From the NCBI GenBank assembly GCA_000708835.1, contig DF237605.1, positions 1 through 46,211 of the forward strand: 46,211 bases of DNA. The letters are read 5' to 3'. How positions within the stretch are numbered: position 1 is the stretch's first letter; every line of letters starts with the position of its first letter. Made by a program: the position numbers and the translations under genes. This stretch comes from Klebsormidium nitens. Taxonomy: Eukaryota > Streptophyta > Klebsormidiophyceae > Klebsormidiales > Klebsormidiaceae. The notes under the pieces are model-generated. The model worked only from the letters and a program-made list of their open reading frames with translations, was not told the origin of the DNA and searched no databases. Shown here in pieces: positions 21,812 to 32,700 of this stretch.

Positions 21812-24800
21812 ATGGCGTTGAAGGCAAAAGCAACCGAGCAGCTAGAGGCGAAGGTCAAGGCGCTTGGCAAGCTCCCGGAAAATCGGGCGTGCATCAATTG
21901 TGGGAGCAAGGTAGGCAGTCCACCTAACCTACTGTGGCGCAGCATTCAATCACAAATTAACGGTTTGCCTCTAAACATGCGCTCATCAGGAGAGGGCGCT
22001 TATTCTGAAACAGGGACAGACCTTACCAATGTACGCAGATTGGTGAGCGGTGGCATTGCCCCCGGTGGCCGATAGAGAAGGCCAAAGAGCGATGGTTCTC
22101 TTGGTGATGCCAGACTTGGCAATGCTGACCGATCCTGCTGTTTGCAGGGGAGTCAGTCAGTATGCACGACCTTCTCGACCTTTGTCTGCATTCCCTGCAG
22201 CGGTGTCCAGTAAGTCTCGCTGTGATCGCCCACCCAAAGAATGCATGTTGTCATCCTCACATCCTAGTAGGCCCTGCCTTTCTGATCCTTACGGAATCTG
22301 CACTTTCTGCTTTTCTGGCGTCAGCATTGCATTGCCCAAACCATTTTGTCAGATGCAGAGCGGAATTGATGATGAAGATTCCTAAAGTCTAAAAACCACC
22401 ATGGCTAGTGGCAAGGGAACTCTGCACTCACACATCTGTCCAGACTCCGCAAGCTCACATTCCTGACCTGCTCGTTTTGTGCCAGCCGAGAGTTCACGCA
22501 CCGCATCAAGTCCATGTCCATGTCGTCCTGGACCTCTGACGAGGTCCGAGCGTTGGAGGAGGGCGGCAATGAGGTCAGCGAGTTGTCCCGCAAACCCAGA
22601 TGTAACATTTGGATTAAAGGAACTTTTCGGAAAAGTCAGACCGCTTTCTGCTGGCATTGTAAAATGTCAATCTGGCTCGGACTGTGCTTTGGCAGAGTGC
22701 ACAAGTCCAGGCCCCCATGTAGTGCTGACTCGATAGAGCTGTCCTCAAGGTCGCCGTTGCTTGTACCTGTTTTTGCACTCAGGCAATGATTCAATTCCGA
22801 TTGAAGCCATCAGAGCTTGGACGTTTTGCAGAGAAGCTCCATGCCCTTTTTCACCTCCTGTGCTCTCCCATTGATCTCCACCTCCCTGGTTGCCGGCAGT
22901 ATTATCGACAGGCTATCTTGTCTCTATGACTTCATATCGACGTTGGCCCTCCTCTGTTTCCAGACAGCACGTCAGATCTACTTCAAAGACTGGGACCCTT
23001 CCAAGTTCCCAATGCCAGATAACAGGTGAGGTCGAATTGGGGGGTCTCTGTGGTGTGCGCTTAAAGTGGTATGGCATTCTCATGATGGGGGTGTGATCAT
23101 TCTTGTACCCGTGCCGCCATTTGAGCATGCAGGGTGTCTCACCAGTGGGGTTTGTGGCACAGCAACCCGGAGAGGCTACGGTCCTTCATCAAGGCGGTTT
23201 ATGTCGACAAGCGCTTCACTGGGGAGTTGCATGTGTCCAACATTCGAGAGCGGAGAGCGGTGAGCGGTGGAAGGAATTGGACAACTCGAATCTGTTGAAT
23301 TCAGGGATGTGGAGTCTTGCAATCGCTGTGGTTCTGGAGATCCTTTGCAATCTGAGCCCCGAAAGCAGCAGCTATTGCAAAGCCCAATGCTGCTACCAGG
23401 ATTTCAAATTGCCATGCTAGTATATCAGCGACAATTCAGTTCCTTGTTAATCTCCAGATGTCAGTATTACCTGACCATGTCCTTCAATGCTTTTCACTGG
23501 ATCCTCGGAAGTATCTGATAAGAGCAGTCCGGGAGAGCATCTGACTAAATGCTGCTTCTGAGGAAACTGCCTGGGTTGTTTCGTAGGCCTCCTTGTAACA
23601 CTCCCTTCTGACAAGTCTCTAATTGCCCTTGCAGTCGGACCCCGACCCTCGCGAGGCTCCCAGCCCGCAGCACAGTGCAGGGTACTCTCCTCGGGATCGC
23701 TACTCGCCGCGCGAGGCAGACAGGTACAGTGGCTCAGGCCGGGAAGGCGGCAACAAGGAGAGCCCCAAAGAGAAGCCCAAAAAGCGCGGCATCTTTGGGC
23801 GTTTCTCGGGGTCCCCTCGGACGTCTGACGACCGCACTCCGCGCACATCCGACGAGCGGTCCTCCCGCCGTGGCTCCGAGGAGAGGAGCCAGAGCGCTGA
23901 GCAGTCACCCAGGTGGGATAGTCGCCCCCCCTGGCGACCTGCCGTGATGCGCTGAGCCAGTCGCTCGCCTTACGAAGGAGGCCTGGTTCTCTTGAAGGAT
24001 TGCACAACCGGCAGACGGCCGTGAGAAGTTGCGACGTGTTGGCACGCACCATGCCTGAGCGTGCAAGGATGGAATGGGACCATCTCGGAAAAAGGCCCAT
24101 CAAGGAAGTTTTCCCAATCCAGACAGGATCGTCGCCTCGACTAACGTGCATCGACCGGATTCGACCCTTCTCGAAGGTATCTTTCTATGAAGTCCGTAAT
24201 CTTTCCACAGGGTCGACTACCGCGGTGGTCGCGACGTGCGCGGCAGCTTTGACAGCGAGAAAGATCGCAAGGCGGATGTGGGGCGAGGGGTGCGCCCTTC
24301 CTGGCGGGACGAGCGGCCGCAGTCTCCGCCCATCCCAGTCGTGCCCCTTGAATCGGTCTTGGGGCCAGACACACCCAAGCTCAGAGTGGGGCCTGATGCG
24401 TACTCCAAGGACGGGCCGACCTCGCCGGTGAGAAGGGGCGTCTGTATCGGCTTTTGAAACCGAGTACTTGGATGTCAGCGAAGACATCACCAGAGCACCA
24501 GAAATCTGATCTAGCATCTCCGCATCGTCAATACTTTTTGCATGCGGAATTCGGCAGGCTGCAGGGAGGTCCTACTCCCCCTCAATATCAGGATCATGGC
24601 CAACGAAGTCCCCAATGTAGCTGTCGCTCCCGATAAGTCACCGTGATCTATTTTGAGTTCTGACTACTGCAGCCGTTTGTCCAGCTTAAGACACTGTTCT
24701 GGCGCTGATTGTACTCACCTCCACTCTCATCCGGCCAGATCCCTCGTCGTGGCCCCGCTGGCAAAGGCGGCGCACTGGAGGAGGCCGGCTCGGGGCGCAC

Positions 24801-27759
24801 CCACAAACGGGAGCCGTCGACCGCTCTCATTGACTTCAACTTTGACGACGAACCCGCTGCGGCTGCCCCCAGCACGACCGCTGCAGATCCGTTTGGAAAT
24901 GCTGCGCCTCCCAGCGAAGCCGCCACGGCGGGATGGGCCACATTCGGTGATGCACCCGCGTTTGAGGCTGCAGGACCCTCAGGTGTGTGTTGCGGGGCGC
25001 TGTTCCGCTTACAAGTACTTCGAGCTGGGTTTATGGCTGACTAGCATCGGTCCATCTATGTTTTGCTTGCATTTAGGATCCTGCATATAAGACGCATGCC
25101 ACAAGAAAATGTGCAGATATAAGGGTTGCTACCGCATGAGCCGGGGCCATCCAGCATCTGCCTCTGCAGTCCATGATGGGATATGTTGTGTGCTCGTTTG
25201 TCAAACAACGAGGTCGTAATTCCTGTGCAGGTAATGGTTTCGGAGATACGAACGCGGGTTGGAATGCTGCCGGGCCCACCTCTCAGGTGCCCGCTTTTCA
25301 GGCCCCCGCAGGGCCCGGCGCACCCCATGGCAGTGGAGACTGGAACACTTTCGGCGCTCAGCCGCCGCAACAACAGGTGAGGGCCCTGAGGCGACTGCCG
25401 ATGCCGCTGCATGCGACTTACTCTTCCGCACGGACCCACGACATGCAATAGTTGGCAATGGATGGTTGGGCAATAGGAGCGGACGAGGCCCTGAGATGCA
25501 AGGAAGGTTGAGTAGGTGCTACTTGTTGCTGAGTCGACCTCTGAGGCGACAACATCTGCGGGTATAGCTTTTCTGCAGGTGCCTCTATAGTGCAGTTTGG
25601 GACAGTCCGTATGGGTCGCAATGTTTGCGGTCGGAGAAAGATTCGGAATCCACGCTTGCCAGCAGGACTGCAACTGGATCATTGAACTTACGTTCAGCCG
25701 CTGGTTCCGAGGCACTGACGCCCCCTTTTGCTGCTACTTTTGCAGGGTGCCTGGGGCTTTGCGCCTCAGCCGCAGCCTGGTTTCGCCCCCTTCCCTGCAC
25801 AGTTTGGCGGCTACCCCCCGCAGCAGGGCTTCGCCCACCCCGGCCAGTTCGACACCTTCCCCCCTGCCCAGGGCTTCCCCCCGCATCAGAACCAGGGGCT
25901 GCCGGCAGGCATGTACCCCCCTGCGCAGTACTCTGCCCAGCCCCCCCACCAGGCCCACGCTCCGGGCCCGCAGGGCGGGCAGGCGAATGGTGTTGCGGCG
26001 CCACAGGGGCCGCCCTCGACGTCGGGGCCTGCGTCCACAGGAGGGGGGGTCAGCAAGCTGGGCGCGCTGCCAGATGTGAGTCTGCGACTCAGCACCTTTT
26101 GTTTGTAATGAGGTAGCGGATCTTGCGGGGAGCGGTTGGGCGTCTGCCCAAAGCCGTAGGCTGCTTACCGTGTGTTTGAACGGGTCGCTTGTCCGCCATT
26201 CGATCCGTCTTCTTGATTCCCATGCACCCGTTCGTGTGCAAGATGCCCTGGCTGGTTTGCACTCTGGTGCAGCCACTGTGCTCGGCACCCGACTTACAGC
26301 GACCACTCCGCTTTCGAGTGGTTGATTCCGCCCTTCCGCTTTGGGATTGGCCCGATTACGGCCCCAAGACAAATCTCGAAGTCGCTTCTCTTTGTCCCTG
26401 TCCAAAGTGGCCCTCCTACGTCCCTGCCCCTCACATCTTCGTTGTCTCTGCGCCGCCAGGACCTGTTCTCTGACAAGGGCGGCCCGCCCGCCGTCGCCAA
26501 CGTGTACCAGCCCCAGCAGTATGCCGCATATGCCGCCCCGCCACCGCAGTACGCCCCCATGGTGAGCATGTAACAATTGGAACTCGTCGCAGGGCCTCTT
26601 AAGGGCGACTACAGATGGGAAGGCTGCAATCGTCAGCAGCCTCCAGTTTGAGAGAAGAGTATTGGATTCTGAGTGATTAGCAGCCTCCAGTTGAGGGGCT
26701 GCTAATGTCGTGCATTCTCTTTTGATAAGGTCCCGTGTTCTCCATAAAGGCAGCTACATTTCGGAGACAGCTGATAGCAACTGCATGAAAGGTGCCCTAC
26801 TTTGTCCTCAATGCATTGCTCAAGTTTTGCTGTCGTTTTGCGTCACATGGTTGGTTTCTGGAGATTCTGGGCAGAAAGATTGTGTTAGTTGGCGAGGTTT
26901 GCAAGCGTGAGCTCGGTGGGAGGTCGTCAATGGTCTAGTCGTGATCTCATATTCACGCCTGCTCTGCCCCTCTCTCCCAGCCGCAGATGCCAGGTTACGC
27001 GGCCCCGCCCAAAAGCCGCAACCCGTTTGACGACCCCCCACCATCCGGCCCCGGAGGCGGCCCGCCTGTAAGCATTGTTCCTGCCAATGTGCGAGACAGG
27101 CCACCACGTGGCAGCTGCCCGGTTGCACGGGCATTCTTGCACAGTTGATCTAGCATTCCCTCCAGATGTTATGGTTTGAAACCGCACGCTTGGTCGTCCA
27201 CTTTGCCTTCCTTGTGTCGATTCTTTTCCTCTGTATTGAAAGCCACGGCTGTCTGAGATACTCCAGACTTCTGAATTTGAGTAACTCTCTTGCAGGCCCA
27301 GCCGTTCAACTTCGGCCCTCTGTCGAGCGCTCTGCCCAACCTAGGCCCTCCTAGCTTTGGCCTGGCAGGATCGCAGGGCGCCCCAGGTGCCAAGCCAGCT
27401 TATGGGGGCGGCCCGCTGGGACCGACTGGTTTCTCGCAACAGAACTTCGGGCCACAGTAAGGACTTTATAGCAGATTTAACAAGAGAAAAGTTGCGTATG
27501 TGATGAAAGGAGGTTCTCATGTGGGCGCTCTTTGGCTCGAAGCTTGACAATCATCATTTCAAGTTCCTATGCATGTGCCTAGCAAACGCAAGCATGGAGC
27601 TCGGACCTATGAGTCGCCCAACAGCCTGAATGAACATACTCTCTGCTCTTCCGTGATCGCAGGTTTGGGTACAACACGGCAGGTGCTGGTCCGTCTAGTC
27701 ACGGTGGGTCTCCATCCGCAGCGGCATCTCAGGGCGGACTTCATGGGAACCCGTTTTAA
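21812..27759 (+). CDS. ARF GTPase-activating protein of the AGFG/AGD14 type
   Basis: ARF-GAPs stimulate GTP hydrolysis on ARF GTPases in vesicle traffic. Fourteen exons: 21812-21910, 22148-22209, 22486-22573, 22964-23025, 23163-23259, 23635-23912, 24211-24427, 24739-24982, 25231-25376, 25746-26075, 26460-26561, 26981-27067, 27296-27456, 27663-27759 (689 residues). The zinc finger is complete: C27-x2-C30-x16-C47-x2-C50, with the GAP arginine at R55 ('CIPCSGVHREFTHRIKSMSM'), then 'FKDWDPSKFPMPDN' and 'NPERLRSFIKAVYVDKRFTG'. After it come an Arg/Ser/Asp-rich region (exons 6-7), 'STALIDFNFDDEP' (exon 8), Gly/Pro/Gln-rich repeats, 'LPDDLFSD', and two NPF motifs: 'SRNPFDD' (exon 12) and the very C-terminus 'HGNPF'. 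NPF motifs bind EH-domain endocytic proteins, as in animal AGFG. The disordered middle makes small exon-edge errors possible, but every junction keeps frame. Confidence 0.9.
26676..26706. repeat. Perfect 10-bp hairpin in an AGFG intron
   Basis: attagcagcc (26676-26685) and its exact reverse complement ggctgctaat (26697-26706) flank an 11-base loop. Part of the left arm and loop (agcagcctccagtt) also occurs 44 bp upstream at about 26635. It lies in intron 11 of the ARF-GAP gene. Confidence 0.8.
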
Positions 27760-28425
27760 GACAAGTTCTGTGCCAAATAGACCACTTTGACAAACGTTTC
27801 GTTTTGCGTAACTTGGATGCTGCTCCACATTTTCCATAGAATTCAGCAATATCGTCCAGGATCCGCAATCAGCATCTTCCGGCTTCTATAAACAGACAAA
27901 CAATCTGGTGAGTCAAGCAGTAAAAGTGCCATACTTGCATTGCGCTGGGCAAGTTAAGATTTGCACCCGGGTTGAAGTACGTAAATTTGAGTTGTCTAAG
28001 TCAACACCTACCTTTGTTTGTAGCATGTGCATGTGCATGATTCATGTGTTTCATGGACCGCATGGACGTCCTTAGCTTGCACCAAAAGCGATCGACGACG
28101 GCTCGACCGTTGTTTACATTACAGGCATGAGCATCAAAGGTCTTTAATGATGGTCTCTCTTCGCTCGCGCCGTAGCCCATATGCCCATGGATGCACATGT
28201 TCTCAGAATCCCGCACAACTTTCTGCGATGACAAGTACGGTTTTGGTGAATCAACAGTCGCATGTTGCAGCCTGCAAGTGTAGCATGGTACTATTAAACC
28301 TACGAGGCTACATCTTTTGCGGCCGCGCCAGACTGAAAATTGCTCACCATGAAGAAGTCCAGGCCGCGCGCCCCAGGGACCGGCCCGGGCGGCCGCGGCG
28401 TGGACGGTTGACCTAGAGTCTAGAC
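27760..28425. other. Intergenic, AGFG 3' flank
   Basis: No supported gene. A very GC-rich patch with a NotI-like gcggccgc core (about 28318-28400) lies just left of the first TIR element. The AGFG 3' UTR occupies the left part. Confidence 0.55.
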
Positions 28426-29220
28426 TCTACACCCCGATTCACAAGTTTTGTAACCTAACCCGGATGACGTGGCAACTTCACCGGGTTACGGTTAACACAT
28501 TATTGGGTTGTGTCCTTTGACCTGACCAAATTAAGCACAACCCTATATAGTATAAATTAGGCCACTAATGTGCCAGCATTTGCGCCAGATCATGGCCTCT
28601 TGACGCCTCTGGCTCTGGCTCTGGCGTAGTCCGTAGCCGAGCTGACCGGACGCCAAGCGCGAGGTCGCGGGTTCGAGCCCGACTCCATGCATTTTTTGCT
28701 TTTTTGCATGGATCACTTTTTGATGGGCAAAACTCGCGTGCTTCGCAAAACGGTCCGTTACCCATGGATTGGGGTTAACACGAGGCCCCTGGAATTTAAA
28801 ATGCGAAGCTTTCCATCATCAACGAAACCCGCGCGGCGGACATGTGACTTTGTACGCCCGCCACCGGCTTTCGAGTACGGTTCTTCCAGCGAAAGCCGAT
28901 GGGGAAACACAACAAGCCATTGTGTTCACAAAGCACCATTGGAAGGAAGAAGAATCCATTTGAGGTGTCAAGAATGGAGCCTTACCGCACAAGGGTCACC
29001 ACAATTCGTGGCAAAAATAAGGCCATTTGGCACATGTCCTAGTATTTTATTGTCATTTTTGTATTGGCCACCTCACATCAACTTTCAAGGTGCTTGCACC
29101 TCAAACATCTCATAATAGGGGTTGGCTAATTTTCCAAATTTTGAAACCAATTGAGAATGGCCTCAATTGCCCGTAGGGTTAATAAGTCCACGTTATAAAA
29201 CTTGTGAATCGGGGTGTAGA
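28426..29220. mobile_element. Non-autonomous TIR DNA element (795 bp)
   Basis: A 29-bp terminal inverted repeat begins tctacaccccgattcacaag at 28426-28454 and is matched in reverse complement at 29192-29220 with one difference. The interior encodes no transposase and no supported protein. A degenerate tRNA-like promoter (28621-28690) sits inside. I cannot see an unambiguous target-site duplication at the outer edges, so the superfamily is open. Size and structure suit a MITE or deleted DNA transposon. Confidence 0.75.
28621..28690 (+). repeat. Degenerate tRNA-like sequence (A box and B box)
   Basis: tagccgagctgaccgg (28634-28649) resembles a pol III A box, and ggttcgagccc (28670-28680) matches the B box closely, with tRNA-like spacing. 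The T stem pairs only with a bulge, and no proper acceptor stem forms, so this is not a working tRNA gene. A tRNA-derived SINE head or tRNA pseudogene carried inside the TIR element is likely. A ggctct triplet repeat precedes it (about 28609-28625). Confidence 0.5.
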
Positions 29221-29302
29221 CGTATCAATCTCTATGTCTCCTCATGTTCCCGCTCTAGTTGCTGATCGGTGCAAGGGCCATGACTTGGGCCTTGAACTTA
29301 CC

Positions 29303-29587
29303 GTAGTCCAAGGTAATGATTCCGAATAAATAAATAATTATTTGCATTCGGAAAGTGAGAAATTCGGATTTCTCATTCGGAAAGTGGAAATTCGGAAAGG
29401 TTAAATAATTCTAGAATGGTCCTCGGAAGCCCCAAAACGGCAAAAATCAGCCTTGAAATCCCCTTTCTACTGGGAACATAGGGCATTCGGATTGTTGTCG
29501 GAATCTGCATAAATAATTCCGCTTTCCAGGTCGGATTGTCGGAAATAATTCGAAATAAAATCGTTCGGAATCATCACGTTGGACTAC
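29303..29587. mobile_element. MITE-like element (285 bp) upstream of the Uup gene
   Basis: gtagtccaaggtaatgattc (extended to 24 bp, 29303-29326) is matched in reverse complement at 29564-29587 with two differences. The interior is AT-rich, built from repeated attcggaaagtg-like units (29344-29400), including a small perfect hairpin (gagaaat-tcgg-atttctc). No coding potential and no clear target-site duplication. It ends 134 bp before the Uup start codon, so it probably lies in the promoter or 5' leader. Confidence 0.75.
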
Positions 29588-29721
29588 CACCCGGCCCCGG
29601 CTTGCTAGGGGCCGGGCGGCCTTGCAAGTTGCATAACATCAAACTTCGAAGCTTCTCACATCACCAGACTCAGAGTTGGACGGTGAGGCGAGTTGGGGCG
29701 CTGCCACCGTACCAAGCTGGC

Positions 29722-32700
29722 ATGGGGGATTCGTTGGTGACAGCCCTCGGGGCTGGCATTGCGTTTCCTCCAACTCTGGGTACTGGATACACGGCGGTGG
29801 ATGCCAAGCGATCCAGATTGGGGGAGGCTGCCGACAGTCGGTCGTCACTGACTCCTGTATCCAAGGTTTTGAAATCAGACTCAAGGCTCCTTCACTCGTC
29901 TTTCGTCGACCGCTCCCTGAGCACCACCCTGTTTGCCGCCCCCACCACCAGCGGGAGGACTGATCCACACACTCCAGCCCTGCATGGGAAGCCCCACTTG
30001 AGAAGAAGGCGAAATGGGCTCATAGTCAATGCTGCAGCAAAGACCCTGATTGGGTCCATATCTGTGAACACGGCAGAGAATGTTGCGGCGTCCCTGGCCA
30101 AATCGTCGGTGGTGCCAGGCGAAGTCCTGCTAGCGGCAGAGGGGCTGGTCAAGACGTTCGATGGAGACCGTTACCTGTTTCAAGATCTCAATCTGACTGT
30201 AGCGTAAGTCGCTGGTCCATAAACGTCGTGCTTCTTCTTTCTTCTATCTGAGCCAAGTCGAATGCCAGCAACGCCGCGGTAATGGCGTCGTTCGTTTCTG
30301 CGTGACAAGATTGTCTGTGTTGGCTCCTGTTGTCACTTAGTTTGTTACTGCCCCATTGTCCTGTGAATGTGATTTTGGCACCATGCTTGTGCAACTCCCG
30401 ACACTGAAGTCAGCACTCTATGGTGTTCATTTTTCTTTTCCAAATTCGCCATGTAGAGCCAGGCACCCATTTCCTCTATGCTGACTTGCAGGCGAGGCCA
30501 GAAGATTGGGCTAATTGGCCACAATGGGTCTGGGAAAACAACCCTCCTGCGGATTCTGGCCGGCCGCGAGAAGCCCGACCAAGGATCAGTGCAGCAGCGC
30601 AAGCAGATCAATGTGGGCTTCCTAGAACAGGTGCGGATGTTCCTTTGGTGTCAGCGCAATGTCAAAAAGGAGCAGAAGTTTGAATGATGAAACCCTTCAG
30701 CTTGAGAGCTGCTAAGAGGATTGTGTGCCTTGTTCGCCACACCTGCCATTGTTCCAAGAGTTTGGAAACCTAGCGCACTCTGTGTAGCTTTCGAGAAACA
30801 ACCACCGAAACATGGCGTTGTTGAGAGACTTCGTGCACAGTTCTGTCAGTTGACAGTTGAACTTAACCAAGTTATGTTGCCATTGTCCACCAAGAGTTGC
30901 CCTCTTGCCCGCCAGCTGTCTAAAGTCATAGCCCGAACGCGTTGAAACGTTCTTTCCTCCAATCGGCGCCCATCATTCAAGGCTGCTCTCTTGCATTGGC
31001 TTCTTCTGAAGCTTGGCTCCTTCTCCTTGCGCAGGAGCCTCCCATGGATGGCGAGGCCACCATTTTGGAGGCGGTCATCTCCGCGGACACTCCCCTGATG
31101 GCAGCCGTCCGGCAGTACGAGAAGGCGGCCGCCAGCATGGCCAAGGGCAACGGCGCGGCGGGCGACAAGCAGTTCCAGGCGGCCATGGAAAAGATGGACG
31201 CACTGCAGGCCTGGGACGTGGCCAGCGAGGCGCGCCAACTGCTGGACGTGCTCGGGGTGGGCTTCTACGACCAGCGGGTGAGAGACAGCGGAAGAGGCGC
31301 TGACGAGGGTGTAGATGACAAGATGTAGAGGCTGACGACTCGCTTCCCTTTGGACTCCTGGAGCCAAGATGGCCCCAGACAGGCCGTCTGGTTGTTAAGA
31401 ATCAGAAGACTTTACTGTTCTGTGGCTAGTTCTGTGGTCCCACTTTTGTTGGCGGTCTTGCTGATGGTGCAGCTTGCACTTAGACGCAGATGTTGGCTGT
31501 TTGCTCCTTGGCTGGAAGTGATCATATTGATAGCTAAGTATACGGCTTCAGATCTTTGTTGTCTGCTGTGGACAATTGTGAAGTCCCTCGCTTACTGCAC
31601 CTGGCGCCCACTGCACATTATGGGACACAGTGCTTCTCATGCAGAGTCATTGGTGGTTCCTTTTTGTGATATGTCTCTTGGCAAAAAAGTTTGTTATTTA
31701 TAAGTTATTTATAAGTTTGTTTGCGCTTGTTCTTATGTTTGCTTGAAAGATTCGTCTTTCTAGCAGTCCTCTGATTGACTTGGCGTCCTCCTTGATTTCA
31801 CGACTTGTCTTACAGTATGATTCTTGTATCATGGGGCAGAAGTCATCATTTGCATTGGCTGCTCTTTGCTCTGGACACTGTGTGGGTGGGGTTCGATGAT
31901 GAAGAAGCGCTATAAAGCAGATTGAGCGGCAGAAATCCTGTCGTGCTGACATCATACCAAGCTTCTACTGCCTTCCTTCTGAGACCCATCCATCGTTAGA
32001 CTTCTTTTACAAGTGGGCTTCAAAATGGTTATTTCATTCCCTTAGTGATCTGGATGCAAGGCCAGTGATGCTTATTACAAGCATATATCTGAGTGGTTTT
32101 CCCACGCTAATGATACATTTTACTGAGGCCTTGTCTCCAGATTTGCTGAATTGCCAATAGTGGCCTTGAACAATAATTCTTGCCTAGCCTTCTATCATCT
32201 TGACCACTTTTGCTTCGTTAATCTTGCGGACATGCAGAAGTTGGTTGAAGTGCATTTCAGCACGCATTCCGCATCATTGTCTGCGGATTATCTGTCTGCT
32301 TGCAAACGGTTCATCTACATTGGGGTCTGATACACCGTTTTCTTTCGAAATGCGCAAACTTGCTTAGCTCACGATTGGATCCGCCCTGCTCGCGAGCGCA
32401 GGTGTCCAGCCTGAGTGGCGGCCAAAAGAAGCGCGTGGCGCTTGCCGCGGCGCTGCTGGCGAAACCGGACCTGCTGGTGCTGGACGAGCCGACCAATCAC
32501 ATGGACGTGGAGGCCATCGAGTGGATGGAGCGCCTGCTCGGGGCGTCCACCCTCACTGTGCTCCTCGTGACGCACGACCGCTACTTCCTGGACCGCGTCT
32601 CCAACGAGATTGTCGAGATCAGCGCGGGGAGGGCCTACAGCCACAGCGGGAACTACAGGTGGGGGCTGCTTTGGTCGCAGATCAATCGACTTGTTATTTG

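Noticed and set aside
25734-26576. A 280-codon minus-strand frame
   Set aside because: It is antisense to Gly/Pro-rich AGFG exons. The GC-rich repetitive coding strand keeps the opposite strand open, and the translation has no family likeness.
28621-28690. A functional tRNA gene
   Set aside because: A and B boxes are present but the T stem needs a bulge, the acceptor stem does not pair and no sound anticodon arm forms.
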